A DNA stretch of 64,000 nucleotides from Amorphochlora amoebiformis (taxonomy: Eukaryota; Cercozoa; Chlorarachniophyceae): the NCBI GenBank assembly GCA_054601695.1, contig BAAHQB010000005.1:806001-870000 (forward strand), written 5' to 3'. A model generated the notes under the pieces. It had not been told where the DNA came from and did not search any database. It was given only the letters and a program-made list of their open reading frames with translations. This document shows, in pieces, positions 1 to 61,060 of the stretch (position 1 is its first letter; every line of letters begins with the position of its first letter). The translations under genes and the position numbers were made by a program.

Positions 1-23040
<23,040 letters not shown>

Positions 23041-23636
23041 ATTCATTAACTTCTCGCCGCACCCCAATCGATGTCTTCATCCATGACGCTCCCTGTGCTT
23101 CCACGTTCCCTGAAGTACACACACCTTGCGGCGGGGGACCTGCCGAAACAACGATATATAATGTCACGTAAACAAGTTAAACTTATCGCGATCTTGATTT
23201 ATAGTTTTAGTAAGTTCTCGTATAACTAGTATAACTCGAGTTCGATCTCGTCGATTACAACTTACAAGCCCCCACCGTCATTGAATATTCAGACTATCTA
23301 GACTATAGCTAGTATTAGTAGTAGTATAGTATAAATTTACAGTCGTAGTCGTAGAAATAACAATCAGTAGAATAACTGAGTCGTAGTCTGTCTGGTCTGT
23401 GCAGCGTATTATCTAGATTATAGGTATTGACAGCGGTTTACCGTTGAGCACCTATGATCTAGATTATATGTATGTATGTATATATATATGTGTGTGTGTG
23501 TATGTATATATATCTAGATATATGTGTGTGTACATGTTTTAGTAAGCGTAACCAGAGGAGCTGATACGACGCGGAGCGATAATTATTGAAACGACACGCG
23601 AAGGCAGTGGAGTGCCGATAAACATATGTGTTATAA

Positions 23637-23679
<43 letters not shown>

Positions 23680-24818
23680 AATATTATATGTTTGTATATA
23701 AATATAATTGTATTCTTATACAGTGCAGTGTACAAGTGCGTATTGGAGTATACATTTTGCGATTGTACGCATACGTACGTATACCTAGGTATACTAGGTT
23801 TACGCATGCGAGATACGTACGTATGGTTACAATGTATATTATTTTTGTAGTTATTCCACGTAATGCATCTAGTATTTAGAGTATGATATTATTCTAGATA
23901 TTGGGCACAAACTTGCGGCATATGTACACATATACCATAGTATATTTATGTATCAGTATCGTAAAATAATTGATTTAACTTGTATATCTAGTATATCTAG
24001 AAGTAATTCGGATGCCTATGACAATGGGACGTACGTACGTATACGACGCTGTACATGCATACGTACGTACCGTCTACTGAGACCGTATCTAGCGTATACA
24101 TCTAGACTAGTAGTGTTAGTAGTAATACTGTAGTAAACTATAGGTATCTAGATGTTCTATACAGGTACTTGTTCAATCACAGTCTCTTGAGTTTCAAGCG
24201 ACTAGTGATTATCGTATCTACGGCTAGATGATCTAGATGATCTAGACTGATTCCAGAGTATATATATATATATCTAGATATATATATATAATATATATAT
24301 ATCTAGATATATATATATCTAGTATATATCTAGTATATATATATATAAATATATATCTAGTATATACTAGATCTAGTAGATATATGTACTATATATCTAG
24401 TATATTGGCCTTGCACTGTTCCATCACTTGCATGCATCTGTAGCAGTGATTCACACATGCCTTGAACAACTAATTTGTAAGCGGCAGGAATGAATCTAGA
24501 GGACTCGGAATGGAAAAAAATTGTTACAAATCGACTTTCTCGTCAACTATGTATGACCGTTGAATGCACCGGCACGATCTAGCTAGAGTCTTCTAGACGA
24601 CGTAACGCTGCGGCCGCATGATCTTGTCGGATTGAGCCACGGTTACCGTAGTACGTTCAGAACATACACATGTACTATCTTTTGAAATAATCAGGTGAAC
24701 AGTAGGAGGCGTACGACACGAACGAGATGTTCAGACCCTGGGTGTGAATGTTATGTTCATGAAAATAAATCTAATGTATATATATTGTATTTATGCATAT
24801 ATACATATACATATGTAT

Positions 24819-24867
<49 letters not shown>

Positions 24868-24923
24868 ATTTATATATGTATATATTATATATAGTATTGG
24901 ATTGTTTTAAGGGCACATACCGG
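23041..24923. other. Convergent intergenic spacer, CTAG- and ACGT-rich
   Basis: This is the space between the stops of the EF-hand gene and the kinase. Apart from small (TA)n patches it is ordinary sequence with a strong excess of ctag (tctaga, actagt, gatctagatgatctag) and runs of tacgtacgta. No protein exon can be supported. It presumably holds both 3' UTRs; gttttgt-like or aataaa signals are not clear. Confidence 0.6.
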
Positions 24924-28709
<3,786 letters not shown>

Positions 28710-28992
28710 GGCTAGTGCAAATCTCCACAGTCCTGCCTGCAGTCCTTGTTGTCGTCCGTTTTGGGGTTGGAGGGCGTTGGGGGCAACTCGAGGAGAACGT
28801 GTTTGAAACCGGTTTTAAGAGGAATCCCGGGATTTTATTGTGAGTATTAGAGGCTGGTTAAGCTCTGGAATTTCGATTTATTAACACTATGGATGCGGAG
28901 CCGGGTATCCCGTCCTCTCTTTAGAGAGGATATTTCACTGTTCGCTGGGAAAAAAAGATCCAGGGGGGGGTTAGATAAGAGAGCTGAAGATA
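28710..28992. promoter_or_regulatory. Divergent promoter, kinase and sugar transporter
   Basis: The kinase ATG (28709, minus) and the transporter ATG (28993, plus) are 283 bp apart. The spacer contains no (TA)n, unlike nearly every long intron around it. No TATA box is obvious. It holds G-rich runs (gggttggagggcgttggggg) and a poly-G stretch near 28965. Shared regulation is inference from the spacing. Confidence 0.6.
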
Positions 28993-37753
<8,761 letters not shown>

Positions 37754-38144
37754 ACTCAGTAAAGCAACTAGTCCGGCGTCGTGCAGCATGGTACATTCTA
37801 GACAATAGTCTGCATAGTAGACATTTAACATTAATTAAAGACGGTCTCCTAGGTCTCCAGATAATTATAAATTATAAATTCTATATTTTGCGCATACTAA
37901 GTTCACTACTTATAGTCGCTAGTCATATACAATTGCCATTAACTAGATTAAAATTAAAAATCGAGGCCTGAATGGTTGTAAACTTTAAAACTTATTTAAT
38001 CGATTAAAATACACACTAGGAAGTATAATTAAAGTATTCATATTCAAGGTTCCAAAGTTATAAAGCCAATTAACGCGGACAGAATTTCGTTATAGATAAC
38101 TAGCCTATACACTCTAGACACTAGAACATTACTTCATTCTAGCA
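37754..38144. other. Convergent intergenic spacer, CTAG-rich
   Basis: This 391-bp space separates the transporter and MIR-gene stops. As in the other convergent spacer, ctag is frequent (aactagtcc, ttctagac, cctagg, actctagacactag) and (TA)n is absent. An open frame of about 60 codons starting after gtgcag (37785) shows no recognisable protein. Confidence 0.55.
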
Positions 38145-38654
38145 TTACGACAAAACCCTAAAGAAATCGTTCTCGTCATCCTCGCCATTGAAACAAGTGA
38201 CCTCGTTGTGCCCACGCCCTCCATCTTCGAGAACCTGTAAACCATAAGTAGTAAGACCGGTTTACGCTTGGTTTCGATCAAGCCATTGGACTCTTTAGTA
38301 ACCTTGTTATGACTATGCAGCCGAGAGCTCGTCTCGACATGCTCGAGCTTGAACTTCTTCGCGACGGCCAGTGTCTGACAGGATCCGGATTCCAAGTCGG
38401 TGAGCTTCCAGTTGTCGTTGCTATCGCGGCGCCAGTAACAAGTTACTTCTTGCTGGTGTGTTACGGGGCTTTGGATGCCCTTGTGGGAGTGTAGGAAGTT
38501 GCCTTTATATGTAATTACATATCGTTAGTGATATCTGTTTATATACATATTTGTTATAAAACATGTAAAATTATATATATGCATATATATTTTACATAAT
38601 ATATATATATATATATATTTAAATATGTATGAATGTATGTATGTATATATATAT

Positions 38655-38686
<32 letters not shown>

Positions 38687-38762
38687 AATAATAATATATG
38701 TATATAATACACACGTATATTTCACACGCATATATATACTCTATATATATATATATTCTATA

Positions 38763-38815
<53 letters not shown>

Positions 38816-39009
38816 CATATATATTTTCGGCAATATACACTTAAATATATAATATATATACATGCATTATATATTTATTTATATGCTTACATATCACAGC
38901 TTATTATTACTAATATTATGTAGTTAATGTATATATGTAATAAATAATAATGCATAACATATATTATATAGGTATATGCATAAATTTATATACATATATA
39001 TACATATAT

Positions 39010-39099
<90 letters not shown>

Positions 39100-40028
39100 C
39101 ATACAACACCCGTCATGTCATGCTCAAGCCGCACTATATCCCCGACGGTTATAAGCTCTCCTGCCCTCTTCTTTGATTCCGGAGCCGGTGTAATCTTAAG
39201 CAAAATGGTAAGTTTTATTTCAACATGCAACTCACTATCCATCGAAATATAATTTTCCTCTCGACCAGAAAGGATTAATTGAAACTATACAAAGAAATAC
39301 TGAAACCACGCCGAAAGTCGCTACCATCCAAAAGTCGCTCTGGTTCGCCATCGATTCCTTCCCGGGCTTCCTTCCCGTAACCTGTGATAACATATTCTTA
39401 GCACTCTTCACTCCGGCTAAAGAGGCAAATAACCTGCTGCTGCTTACTTGATCCCTCTCCCGTATAGCACAGAGTGTGCGAGTGTAGGTTACACCCAGTC
39501 TGGACGTGCTCAATGCGCACGCTCTGACCATAGCTCACGTACTGCATCGCAACCGTGAAGTAGTCGTTGTGTGATTCGCTGCCCGAAGAGCAGGTTACCT
39601 CAAGCTCGTCTGCCTTTTGGTCTTGGTCTTCTTCCAAGGCGATAGAGCGGCTGTGGAGTCGATATTTGGTTGCTAAGTGTACCAGTTTGAAGCGTTTTCC
39701 GACCGTTACGTTGCGGCCGTTACCGCCCTCGAGATCTGTAAGCCGCCAGTCGTCGCGGCTCGGGTGGCAGCTCACTTGTTGGTTGGATTTGGGACTGGGG
39801 ACGCCGGATTCGAAGTGGAGGAAGTGGCGGGTGATATTGTGCCTGATGCGAAGAAGGTCGCCTGACGTGATAGGATCTCCAACGATCTTTCTTGAGTTGG
39901 GGTGCGGGAGGATCTAAATGACATACAATTCATATGTAAATACACTATACATATATATATTATATATATATATATATATATACATACATATACATGTAAA
40001 TGTATATACATACGAACACACACATATG

Positions 40029-40072
<44 letters not shown>

Positions 40073-40304
40073 GTATACTCTTAACGGATACATGTATGGA
40101 CTATACGTCTATAATATATATACACACACACACACATATATGTGTGTATGTATATATGTGATTATAGTATACATACATGTATGTATATGTATATGTGTAT
40201 ATATGTATATATATATATATATTTATATATCTATATGATATAATTTATATTTACATATTTTTCAAACATCACATTATACACAAGCACAATATATATAAAG
40301 ATAC

Positions 40305-40343
<39 letters not shown>

Positions 40344-40464
40344 GTAAAAAATAATAATAATGATAGTAATAAAGTACTTCAATAATTATACTTGTATTCA
40401 AGCATTGCATTACAATTAAGTATATATATATATATATATAATATATATATATATATGTATATTA

Positions 40465-40511
<47 letters not shown>

Positions 40512-42406
40512 TTATATATATATATATGTATATATCCTATATATGTATTATATGTATAACGTAGGTATGCATTACATGATTTTTTCGTAGAGAGAGATAG
40601 AAAGGGTAACAGAATCCAACGAAAGTAGCTTAAGAAAGAAGGTAATCATGTAGTATTGCTGGTAGAAATATCTATTGGCTTATCACCGTCCAGAGGTCGT
40701 TGGGATCCAAGATGTCCTTGCTAGCCGGCTTACTGACAGTAATCTTATGCTGCTTGCTTGAACCTTGATGACTGTACTTGAGGTCACTGGAGTGAAGGTT
40801 GCATCCGGTCGACACGTGGCGAATCTCGATCGAGTACCCATAGCGCACGATGCTTGGAGGAGTTGTAATCTCAGGTTCTATCTTGGCTTCGCTTTTCGAC
40901 TCGGCTTTGGCAGCAAAAACAATCGACTTGGTAGCCTTAGTACTAGTATTATCAGTAGACGACACCGTGGTCGTCTCCGATTGGACTCTTGCTTTTTCTT
41001 CAGCCTTGGCTTTTACAGAAGCCTCAGCTTCGATTTTAGCTTTGATTTTTGCCTCTCCTTTGGCTCTTGCAGCGGCCTCAGTTTCAGCCTCAGCCTCCGC
41101 TTTGGCTCTTGCTGCTTCCTTAGCCTCCGATTGGGACCTAGCTTCATCTTCAGCCTTGGCTCTAGATTCGGCTTCGGCCTTGGCCGTGGCATTTATCTCA
41201 CCTTCGGACCTTGCAGCAGCCTCAGCCTCTGCCTGAGCTCTCGCAGATTCCTCAGCCTCAGCTTCTGCTTGGACTCTTGCATCCTCTTCCGCCTCAGCTT
41301 GGGCAGCAGCCTCAGCCTCCTCTTGAACTCTCGCTACTTCCTCGGCCTCAGCCTTTGCTTGGGCTCTAGCCTCTTCCTCAACCTTGGCTCTAGCCGAAGC
41401 CTCAGCTTCAGCCTTAGCCTTGGCTTCTGTTTCAGCTTTGGACCTTGCAGAAGCCTCAGCCTCCTCTTGGGCATTTCTCGCTTCCTCAGCCTCGGCTTGG
41501 ATTCTAGCTTCTTCTTCTGCCTGGAGTCTTGCTGCTTCCTCTGCCTCAGCTTGAGCAGCAGCCTGAGCCTCAGCCTCGGCTTTGGCTGCTGCTTCCTCAG
41601 CCTCTGCTTGGACTCTCACCGCTTCCTCAGCTTCTGCTTGCATACTTGCCGCTTCCTCTTCGTGGAGTCTTGCTTGTTCCTCTGCCTCGACTTGGGCAGC
41701 AGCCTCAGCCTTAGTCTCAGCCTTCGCTTTGGCTGCTGCCTCCTCAGCCTCTACTTGAGCTCTTGCTGCTTCCTCAGACTCCGCTAGTGCTCTTGCTGCT
41801 TCTGCTGCTTCCTCAGCCTCAGCCTGAGCCTGAGCCTGGAGTCTTGCCGCTTCCTCAGCCTCTGCTTGCATTCTTGCAGCTTTCTTTGCCTGGAGTCTTG
41901 CTGCTTCCTCTGCCTCAGCTTGAGCAGCAGCCTCAGCCTCAGCCTCTACTTGGGCTCTTGCTGCTTCCTTAGCCTCCACTCGTGCTCTTGCTTCTTCCTC
42001 AGCCTCAGCCTCCGCCTTGGCTCTTGCTGCTTCCTCAGCCTCTGCTTGTATTCTTGCCGCGTCCTCTTCTTGGAGTCTTGCTGCTTCCTCTGCCTCAGCT
42101 TGAGCAGCTAAAGCCGCAGCAGCCTCAGCCTCAGCTTTGGCTGCTGCTTCCTCAGCCTCAGCTTGGGCTCTTGCTTCTTCCTCAGCCTCGGTATTAGCTT
42201 CTGCCCCCTCCTCTTGAGATCTTCCTGCTTCTTCAGCCTCAACCTCCGCTCTGGCTCTTCCTTTTTCCTCTGCCTTAGTTTGCACCATCGCAACTGGTGG
42301 AAGAGTCCCCTTAAGCTCTGGATCGGCCTTCACAAGCTTGTATGTATATACATATATTTATATATGTTACATCACATTGTTATATTATAAATAAGTGAAA
42401 ATATAT

Positions 42407-42444
<38 letters not shown>

Positions 42445-42611
42445 ATATAATACATGTATATATATTATATTTATAGTATTAATACCCTACTTTTGCAGAT
42501 AATACAAGTATAGCGACGCGAGACAGAAGTAGTACACATATAGGAAAGAAAGATCGAGAATGGGATTTGTATATATATATACATATATATATATATATGT
42601 ATATTTATAGA

Positions 42612-42660
<49 letters not shown>

Positions 42661-42729
42661 GTATATATATATACATATAGATATACATACACACATATAA
42701 TATGTATGTATATATATATATATATATAC

Positions 42730-42798
<69 letters not shown>

Positions 42799-43160
42799 GA
42801 CAGCGCAGCGGTATGGTAACTACTTGAGCTACATGACTTGGTTGGGACCCGTTTGAATCAATCCGTTTCGATTATACTCATGAGCATCTCCGAATTCTGT
42901 CGAATTTGGGCTACATAGAGTTGTCGAGAACCTTCAAAAATCCTTCTGAAGGGTACCAAAGAATCCCGGTACTACCCCGGATACTACTTGGTACAATACA
43001 AACGCCGTCAAACGGTATTCACTAAACTTGGATCTCCAGCGATCTTCAGTCGATCTCCAGCGATCTCGGAATTGTTCTATAAGTATACGACTGTTCTACC
43101 TAGAGTTGCCCACATCACGTTGTTATATATAATTATAAATGTATATTTTATACATGTATG

Positions 43161-43191
<31 letters not shown>

Positions 43192-43258
43192 CATTATAAT
43201 TATAATATATAATTTATAATATATAATATAATCTATAATATATGATATTATACATGTG

Positions 43259-43308
<50 letters not shown>

Positions 43309-43330
43309 AATATATATAATATATATACAT

Positions 43331-43362
<32 letters not shown>

Positions 43363-43976
43363 GTATATATATACATATATGTATACATGCACACACACAC
43401 ACATATATACATATACATATATATATATATATACACATATATATATATATATATATGCACATTAACATGCTACACAAATGACATTGTAACACACGTACGT
43501 AATTGATTACTCCTGGATGCCTGTCCTCCTTCCAAAGCTCCTCATCCGAAATCACACGGTCTGACGGAGTATATGCTGGCGCATCGTCCTCCTACAACCA
43601 CAGGCAGAATTAGGAAGACGGAAAGAGTTCTGACATAGACATACGGATGGTATGTCCATATCAGAAGATTTGAGATAAGGGTAGTCGATTGAGACATGCC
43701 AACCACAACCATATCATGCACTAATACTAATACGAACATACCAACCATATCATACACTAATACTAATACGAAGACACCAACCATATCATACACTAACACT
43801 AATACGAAGACACCAACCATATCATACACTAATACGAAGACACCAACCATATCATACACTACTAACACTAATACGAAGACACCGACCATGTCATACACCA
43901 ATACTAATACGAACACCACCATATCAAAAACCAATGTTACACCAAATACGTCATAAATACACGTACATATGATGGC

Positions 43977-44059
<83 letters not shown>

Positions 44060-44523
44060 CATACATATCATAAAACAGCGAAACATGTTCCAGAAAATTA
44101 CTTACAAAATCGATTTGAAATTCGAGATCCAGCTTACATAAGGTTTCAGTGCGATATATAGAGATTCGAAATTCCTTCGAAATTTCTTAGAAAAGTATAC
44201 ATACCTCGGGAATGGGCGCCTCCTCCCAAGGCTTTCCTTCCAATACGACGCGATCGGATGGGGTGTACGCGGGCCCATCCTGAGGTCAGTGTTTTGTTTG
44301 GTAAGGGTTCGTGTTCGGGATTCCGGGTTGGATAAGGACGTTGGGGTTAGTTGTGTACAATAAGTTTCTTTGGTCTGTATCTGGCTCGCGTTAGCATATA
44401 AATGCATTTTTATGTAAGCGAATTGTAATATTATTCATATTACATATCATATATATATACATATATATGTATATATATATATATATATATTATAGACATT
44501 TTCCTATACATCTGTATATATAC

Positions 44524-44556
<33 letters not shown>

Positions 44557-44561
44557 TATAA

Positions 44562-44604
<43 letters not shown>

Positions 44605-44956
44605 GCGTATTTTAGTAATATACGTGTATATTTGTATGTACCAATATAAAAAGAAATATGTATATGTACTTAAGGTTTTTGTACAAATGGATGTATTCAA
44701 ACTCATATGCATACATATACTATATATATTTATATATATATATATATGTATATGTACATATATAATATTTATATATATATATATAGTGTGTGTGTATATA
44801 TATATATGTATGTGTACATATGTATATGTGTGTGTATATATATGTATATACAGATGTTCATAATATATTACATATATATTTATGCACAGATGTTTTACGT
44901 ACATATATAATCCAAACATTAAGTGCTGCATACATACGTATGTTACATAAATACAT

Positions 44957-45028
<72 letters not shown>

Positions 45029-45076
45029 GTGCACATACATACATACACATACATATATATTTATAAATATACATTT

Positions 45077-45112
<36 letters not shown>

Positions 45113-45536
45113 CGTTTTCATGACCTCATCGTCTTTGTCATTGCCCTCCTGTTCCTCCTGTTCCTCCTGTTCCTCTTGGCCCTCTTCGTCTTGTAATACC
45201 ATTCACACATAGTACATTTCTTTCCGTCCGTACTCATAAAAAAGCAACTCTTAAGCCCACATCACGAACCCTAACCCTAACTGTAAACTCGAACCGAACT
45301 TAAACCAAACCGAAACTCAACTCTAGTATGTGATAATCCTAACCAACCCTGGTGCTGGCCCTACCCTTAGCCCCGCTAACCCTAGCCTAATGTAACCTGG
45401 GACAATGTCGGATGTGAACGGGGTGGAAGGGGTCATTATCGCCCCCAGGTCCTGGTATAAGGAAATGAATAATATACATATACGTATACATATATGTAAA
45501 AATACATGTGCTTAGAATATACATATACGTACATAA

Positions 45537-45617
<81 letters not shown>

Positions 45618-45821
45618 ATTTGCGGAAGAAAGCATAGGTTGAAGAAAGAGAAGCGGAAGATGAGAGACCTCGGGAGGCTTGTCGATGGAGATCGAGAGGA
45701 CTGGGCTGACGAGGGGAACTGAGAAGGAGCGACTCCCGAGCTCGACCGTTATAGGGTCCTCTTTCACGTCGGTCTGGGTAATGGTTGAACAATACTTACA
45801 CACAAAATACATATTAGTATG

Positions 45822-45865
<44 letters not shown>

Positions 45866-45918
45866 TTTTATATATACATATATATATATATATATGTATA
45901 TATTATATACACATATAT

Positions 45919-45974
<56 letters not shown>

Positions 45975-45978
45975 AAAT

Positions 45979-46046
<68 letters not shown>

Positions 46047-46106
46047 TATATAGAATCTAATATATGCACGTAAATATAATATATATACATATATATTATA
46101 TTATAT

Positions 46107-46143
<37 letters not shown>

Positions 46144-46250
46144 ATATATATAATATTATACGTGCATAATATATATATATATATATATATGTGTATTATA
46201 TACATATATCCGTATATATATTTTATTTTATATATAAAAATGTATGTATG

Positions 46251-46292
<42 letters not shown>

Positions 46293-46380
46293 AATTATTC
46301 AGATAATATTTATGGGTTTATTATGTATTGGTGTAGAAAATGTACGTTCAAATGTACGCACATAGACATACATAATACAT

Positions 46381-46413
<33 letters not shown>

Positions 46414-46474
46414 ATACATAACTATAAATATCTATATATATATATATATATATATAGATATATATGTATCATTC

Positions 46475-46565
<91 letters not shown>

Positions 46566-46973
46566 CATATATATATATATATATATACATGTATATATGT
46601 ATATAGATGTATATTTATATTTATAAATATGTATTTTTATCGATTCTTCTAGTACCTCCACATCCGACTCTGGTTCCTCAAGCTCTTTTCCACCAATTCT
46701 GCGCTCACCTTCTCTCTTCTCCTTCGGATTGTCAGAACGATTGACCTTCTCTTTTTCCGTCGAATCGCCTGTTCGTGTACAAATTAGCCTGTTAAGTGTA
46801 CACTTCCACGCATGCGCAGATGCTATGATCTTGTCATCAAGTGCACACATATATCCTCATGGTGTGTATAAGTGAATGGCACGATATAATATAAAATTCA
46901 ATTATATACACACATACACATGATAAATCTAGTACATTCTATCACACACTATTATACACACACACACACAAAC

Positions 46974-47011
<38 letters not shown>

Positions 47012-47186
47012 ACACGCATATGTGTATGTATATAGTATATGTATACAAAAGTAAGTATACACACCTACACATGTACAGTTACAAAAATTATAATTTTTGT
47101 ATATCTAGTACATGTTAAGTAAATATACATGTATTTATTGCATACACTATATTTATAATTCTTAACTACATATGTGTCATATTTAC

Positions 47187-47246
<60 letters not shown>

Positions 47247-47264
47247 CATGAATATATTTATATA

Positions 47265-47356
<92 letters not shown>

Positions 47357-47665
47357 TATATATGTATGTATATATGTACATATTTGTAGCATGTATATGC
47401 ATATTCACTATAACATATCGATCTCGGCGAAACCAGAGTTACATCTGGTCTACAGAGGCCAAGAACCACAACTCAGTCTTAACAAATATCCGCAAAAAGC
47501 AAATTAGAACATACCTTTCAGTCCGAACTTGGGGGTATTTTCCGCCATATCTGCTCCCTCGCACTTTCCTTGATCCTCATCGTCACCCCATCCTCCTCGT
47601 CCCTCTATACCTGGAGGATCAGCCACTGCATCCGAGCGGCCTTTCTTCGCGTTACAGCAGCCCAT
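38145..47665 (-). CDS. Lipidated coiled-coil protein with two MIR beta-trefoils
   Basis: Thirteen exons (5'->3'): 47665-47515, 46768-46656, 45773-45669, 45451-45397, 45189-45125, 44279-44205, 43591-43511, 42336-40687, 39913-39434, 39381-39325, 39194-39110, 38502-38303, 38234-38145. All are GT-AG with matching phases, total 1068 residues. The N terminus [10 protein letters not shown] fits N-myristoylation at Gly2 plus palmitoylation at Cys3/Cys4. Residues about 1-215 are acidic and disordered, with an EEQ triplet run and a TPSDRV module repeated in separate exons. The large exon encodes about 430 residues rich in Ala/Glu/Gln/Arg ([14 protein letters not shown]), a long predicted helix. Six MIR repeats follow, e.g. 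[15 protein letters not shown] and [15 protein letters not shown]. Repeats 1 and 4, 2 and 5, 3 and 6 pair best, implying two trefoils. There is no signal peptide, unlike ER MIR proteins, so a membrane-anchored cytosolic role is inferred. I know no named family with this layout. Confidence 0.9.
40990..42290 (-). repeat. Coding repeat for the Ala/Glu coiled coil
   Basis: Within the 1650-nt exon the DNA is a degenerate minisatellite. On the plus strand it shows recurring gcttcctcagcctc and cttgctgcttcctc units. On the coding strand it specifies [18 protein letters not shown] and [10 protein letters not shown] blocks of varying spacing. The frame stays open for the whole length. Open frames on the opposite strand here (about 340 codons) are shadows of the repeat. 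Confidence 0.85.
42796..43122 (+). mobile_element. Second SINE-like family, full copy
   Basis: The head gacagcgcagcggtatggta resembles an A box, and gacccgtttgaatcaatccg about 45 bp later resembles a B box, followed by tttcgattatactcatgagc. The tail has repeated gatctccagcgatct units. It is inserted in (TA)n in an intron of the MIR gene, antisense to it. The tail resembles the unique islands at 22034 and 36029. Confidence 0.55.
43690..43957. repeat. 24-36-bp minisatellite, ccaaccatatcatacacta
   Basis: Seven or so tandem units ccaaccatatcatacactaa with taatacgaagaca extensions of varying length, in the MIR-gene intron between the two TPSDRV exons. Thr/Asn-rich frames over it are artefacts. 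Confidence 0.9.
45255..45395. repeat. Degenerate CCCTAA-like tract
   Basis: Contains gaaccctaaccctaactgta, ccaaccctggtg and ctaaccctagcctaatgta. It occupies the short intron between MIR-gene exons 45451-45397 and 45189-45125. Confidence 0.7.
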
Positions 47666-47975
47666 CGCGGATGGATAGAGTCTGCGCGCCAAAATCATTT
47701 TTTCCACTTTTTCCGATTGTTTCATACCGACTTTTTAAAAGAAGAATTAATTCTTTTCGGCTTTGGAGGGAATAAGGTGATAATCTAGTCTCGCGATGAC
47801 CAACTTCCCGGGAAAGGGCGCCTGTGCCCACACTGTCTTCCCACCGCACCCTTTCTCCATCAGTATCCTGTTTTTACCACTTTATTCGGTTCTCTCGCGC
47901 CTCTCGCCAGCCGCATCGCCCCTACGCGTGATACTTCGCCCCCGAACTCTTATTTTCCCCGAATTTGCGTTCAAG
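47666..47975. promoter_or_regulatory. Divergent promoter, MIR protein and TAG homologue
   Basis: The two genes start 310 bp apart (130 bp if the glycosylase uses the ATG at 47796). The spacer is free of (TA)n and moderately GC-rich, with T/A-rich islands at 47696-47720 and a self-complementary agaattaattct at 47742-47753. Confidence 0.6.
47684..47694 (-). promoter_or_regulatory. E2F-like site
   Basis: The minus strand reads TTTTGGCGCGC, matching the E2F consensus TTTSSCGC with its GC-rich core. It lies in the divergent promoter about 20 bp upstream of the MIR-protein start and 102 bp upstream of the possible 47796 start of the DNA-repair homologue, a gene class often under E2F control. This is a short motif, so chance is possible. 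Confidence 0.35.
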
Positions 47976-58956
<10,981 letters not shown>

Positions 58957-59246
58957 TCTAGATAGTTCTGGTACTGAGTCAAGGATTCCTAGATCTACTG
59001 AGCGAAACCCCACACTACAACAGTATTCTGGATCTAATAGTTTCTGATGCATGAGTAACATAATGTTACATTCAATGACCGAAGTAACGCAGGTACATAG
59101 AATCAAGCTTTGATACCATATACCTTTGAGTAGATATACAAATGCATATTACTACATATGTCTATTTAAATTCTATTTTTATATTACTTACACTGATATA
59201 CAAAGACATATGTAAGTATACGTGCACTAGATACAGTTCCATTTTT

Positions 59247-59282
<36 letters not shown>

Positions 59283-59284
59283 GG

Positions 59285-59344
<60 letters not shown>

Positions 59345-59560
59345 CATGAATATGCTACATTTATATCATTCTGATATATACATATGGGACAGATGTATAT
59401 CATAGTATATTAAGTATATACTTTATATATGCCTTGGATATATGTATCAGATTGTGTATACTACGTAGTATATATGTTGGTGCATACATACACGTAAATA
59501 CACGTAAATATACCCCTTTGCTGTAATGACCTCTCAAATTGCAATCAGACTTCTCTGCGT
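58957..59560. other. Sequence downstream of the TAG homologue
   Basis: The first 150 bp after the stop is ordinary sequence, probably 3' UTR. (TA)n follows from 59240 to 59340, then mixed AT-rich sequence. No exon is recognised. Confidence 0.5.
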
Positions 59561-59574
59561 GTCTAGGCCAATGA

Positions 59575-59760
59575 CTAGTCTAGTACTAGGCTTACGGTTA
59601 GGGTTAGGCTTTGTTTACAATATTAGGCTTAGGATTAGTCTGGGTTAGGGTTGGGGTCAGGATTAGGCTTAGGTTACTGGGGTTAGTCTAGTTAGTTGGG
59701 GTTAGCCTAGTATTCTCGAGGTTAGGATTAGGGCTAGGATTAGGTTAGAACCAATTAGTA
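59575..59760. repeat. TTAGGG-like tract
   Basis: Degenerate gttagggttaggctt, ggttagggttggggtc and aggattaggcttagg units run for about 180 bp in the plus-strand TTAGGG sense. This is opposite to the tracts at 36.8 and 45.3 kb. Confidence 0.8.
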
Positions 59761-59839
59761 GCCTACCTTGAAATTTTTTTGTATGAAAATGAAAAAAAAT
59801 TCTGTTCATATTATTTACAAAATCTATACATATGTATGT

Positions 59840-61060
<1,221 letters not shown>

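Noticed and set aside
37785-37975. Open frame of about 60 codons after the transporter
   Set aside because: It has no recognisable motif, AT-rich composition and no donor or acceptor linking it convincingly. It was kept as spacer.
40765-41787. Plus-strand frame of 340 codons rich in Leu, Ser and Phe
   Set aside because: It is the antisense shadow of the Ala/Glu coiled-coil exon, which is phase-linked to MIR exons on the minus strand.
43690-43957. CRISPR array
   Set aside because: Units are directly adjacent with variable length and no unique spacers, in a eukaryotic intron.
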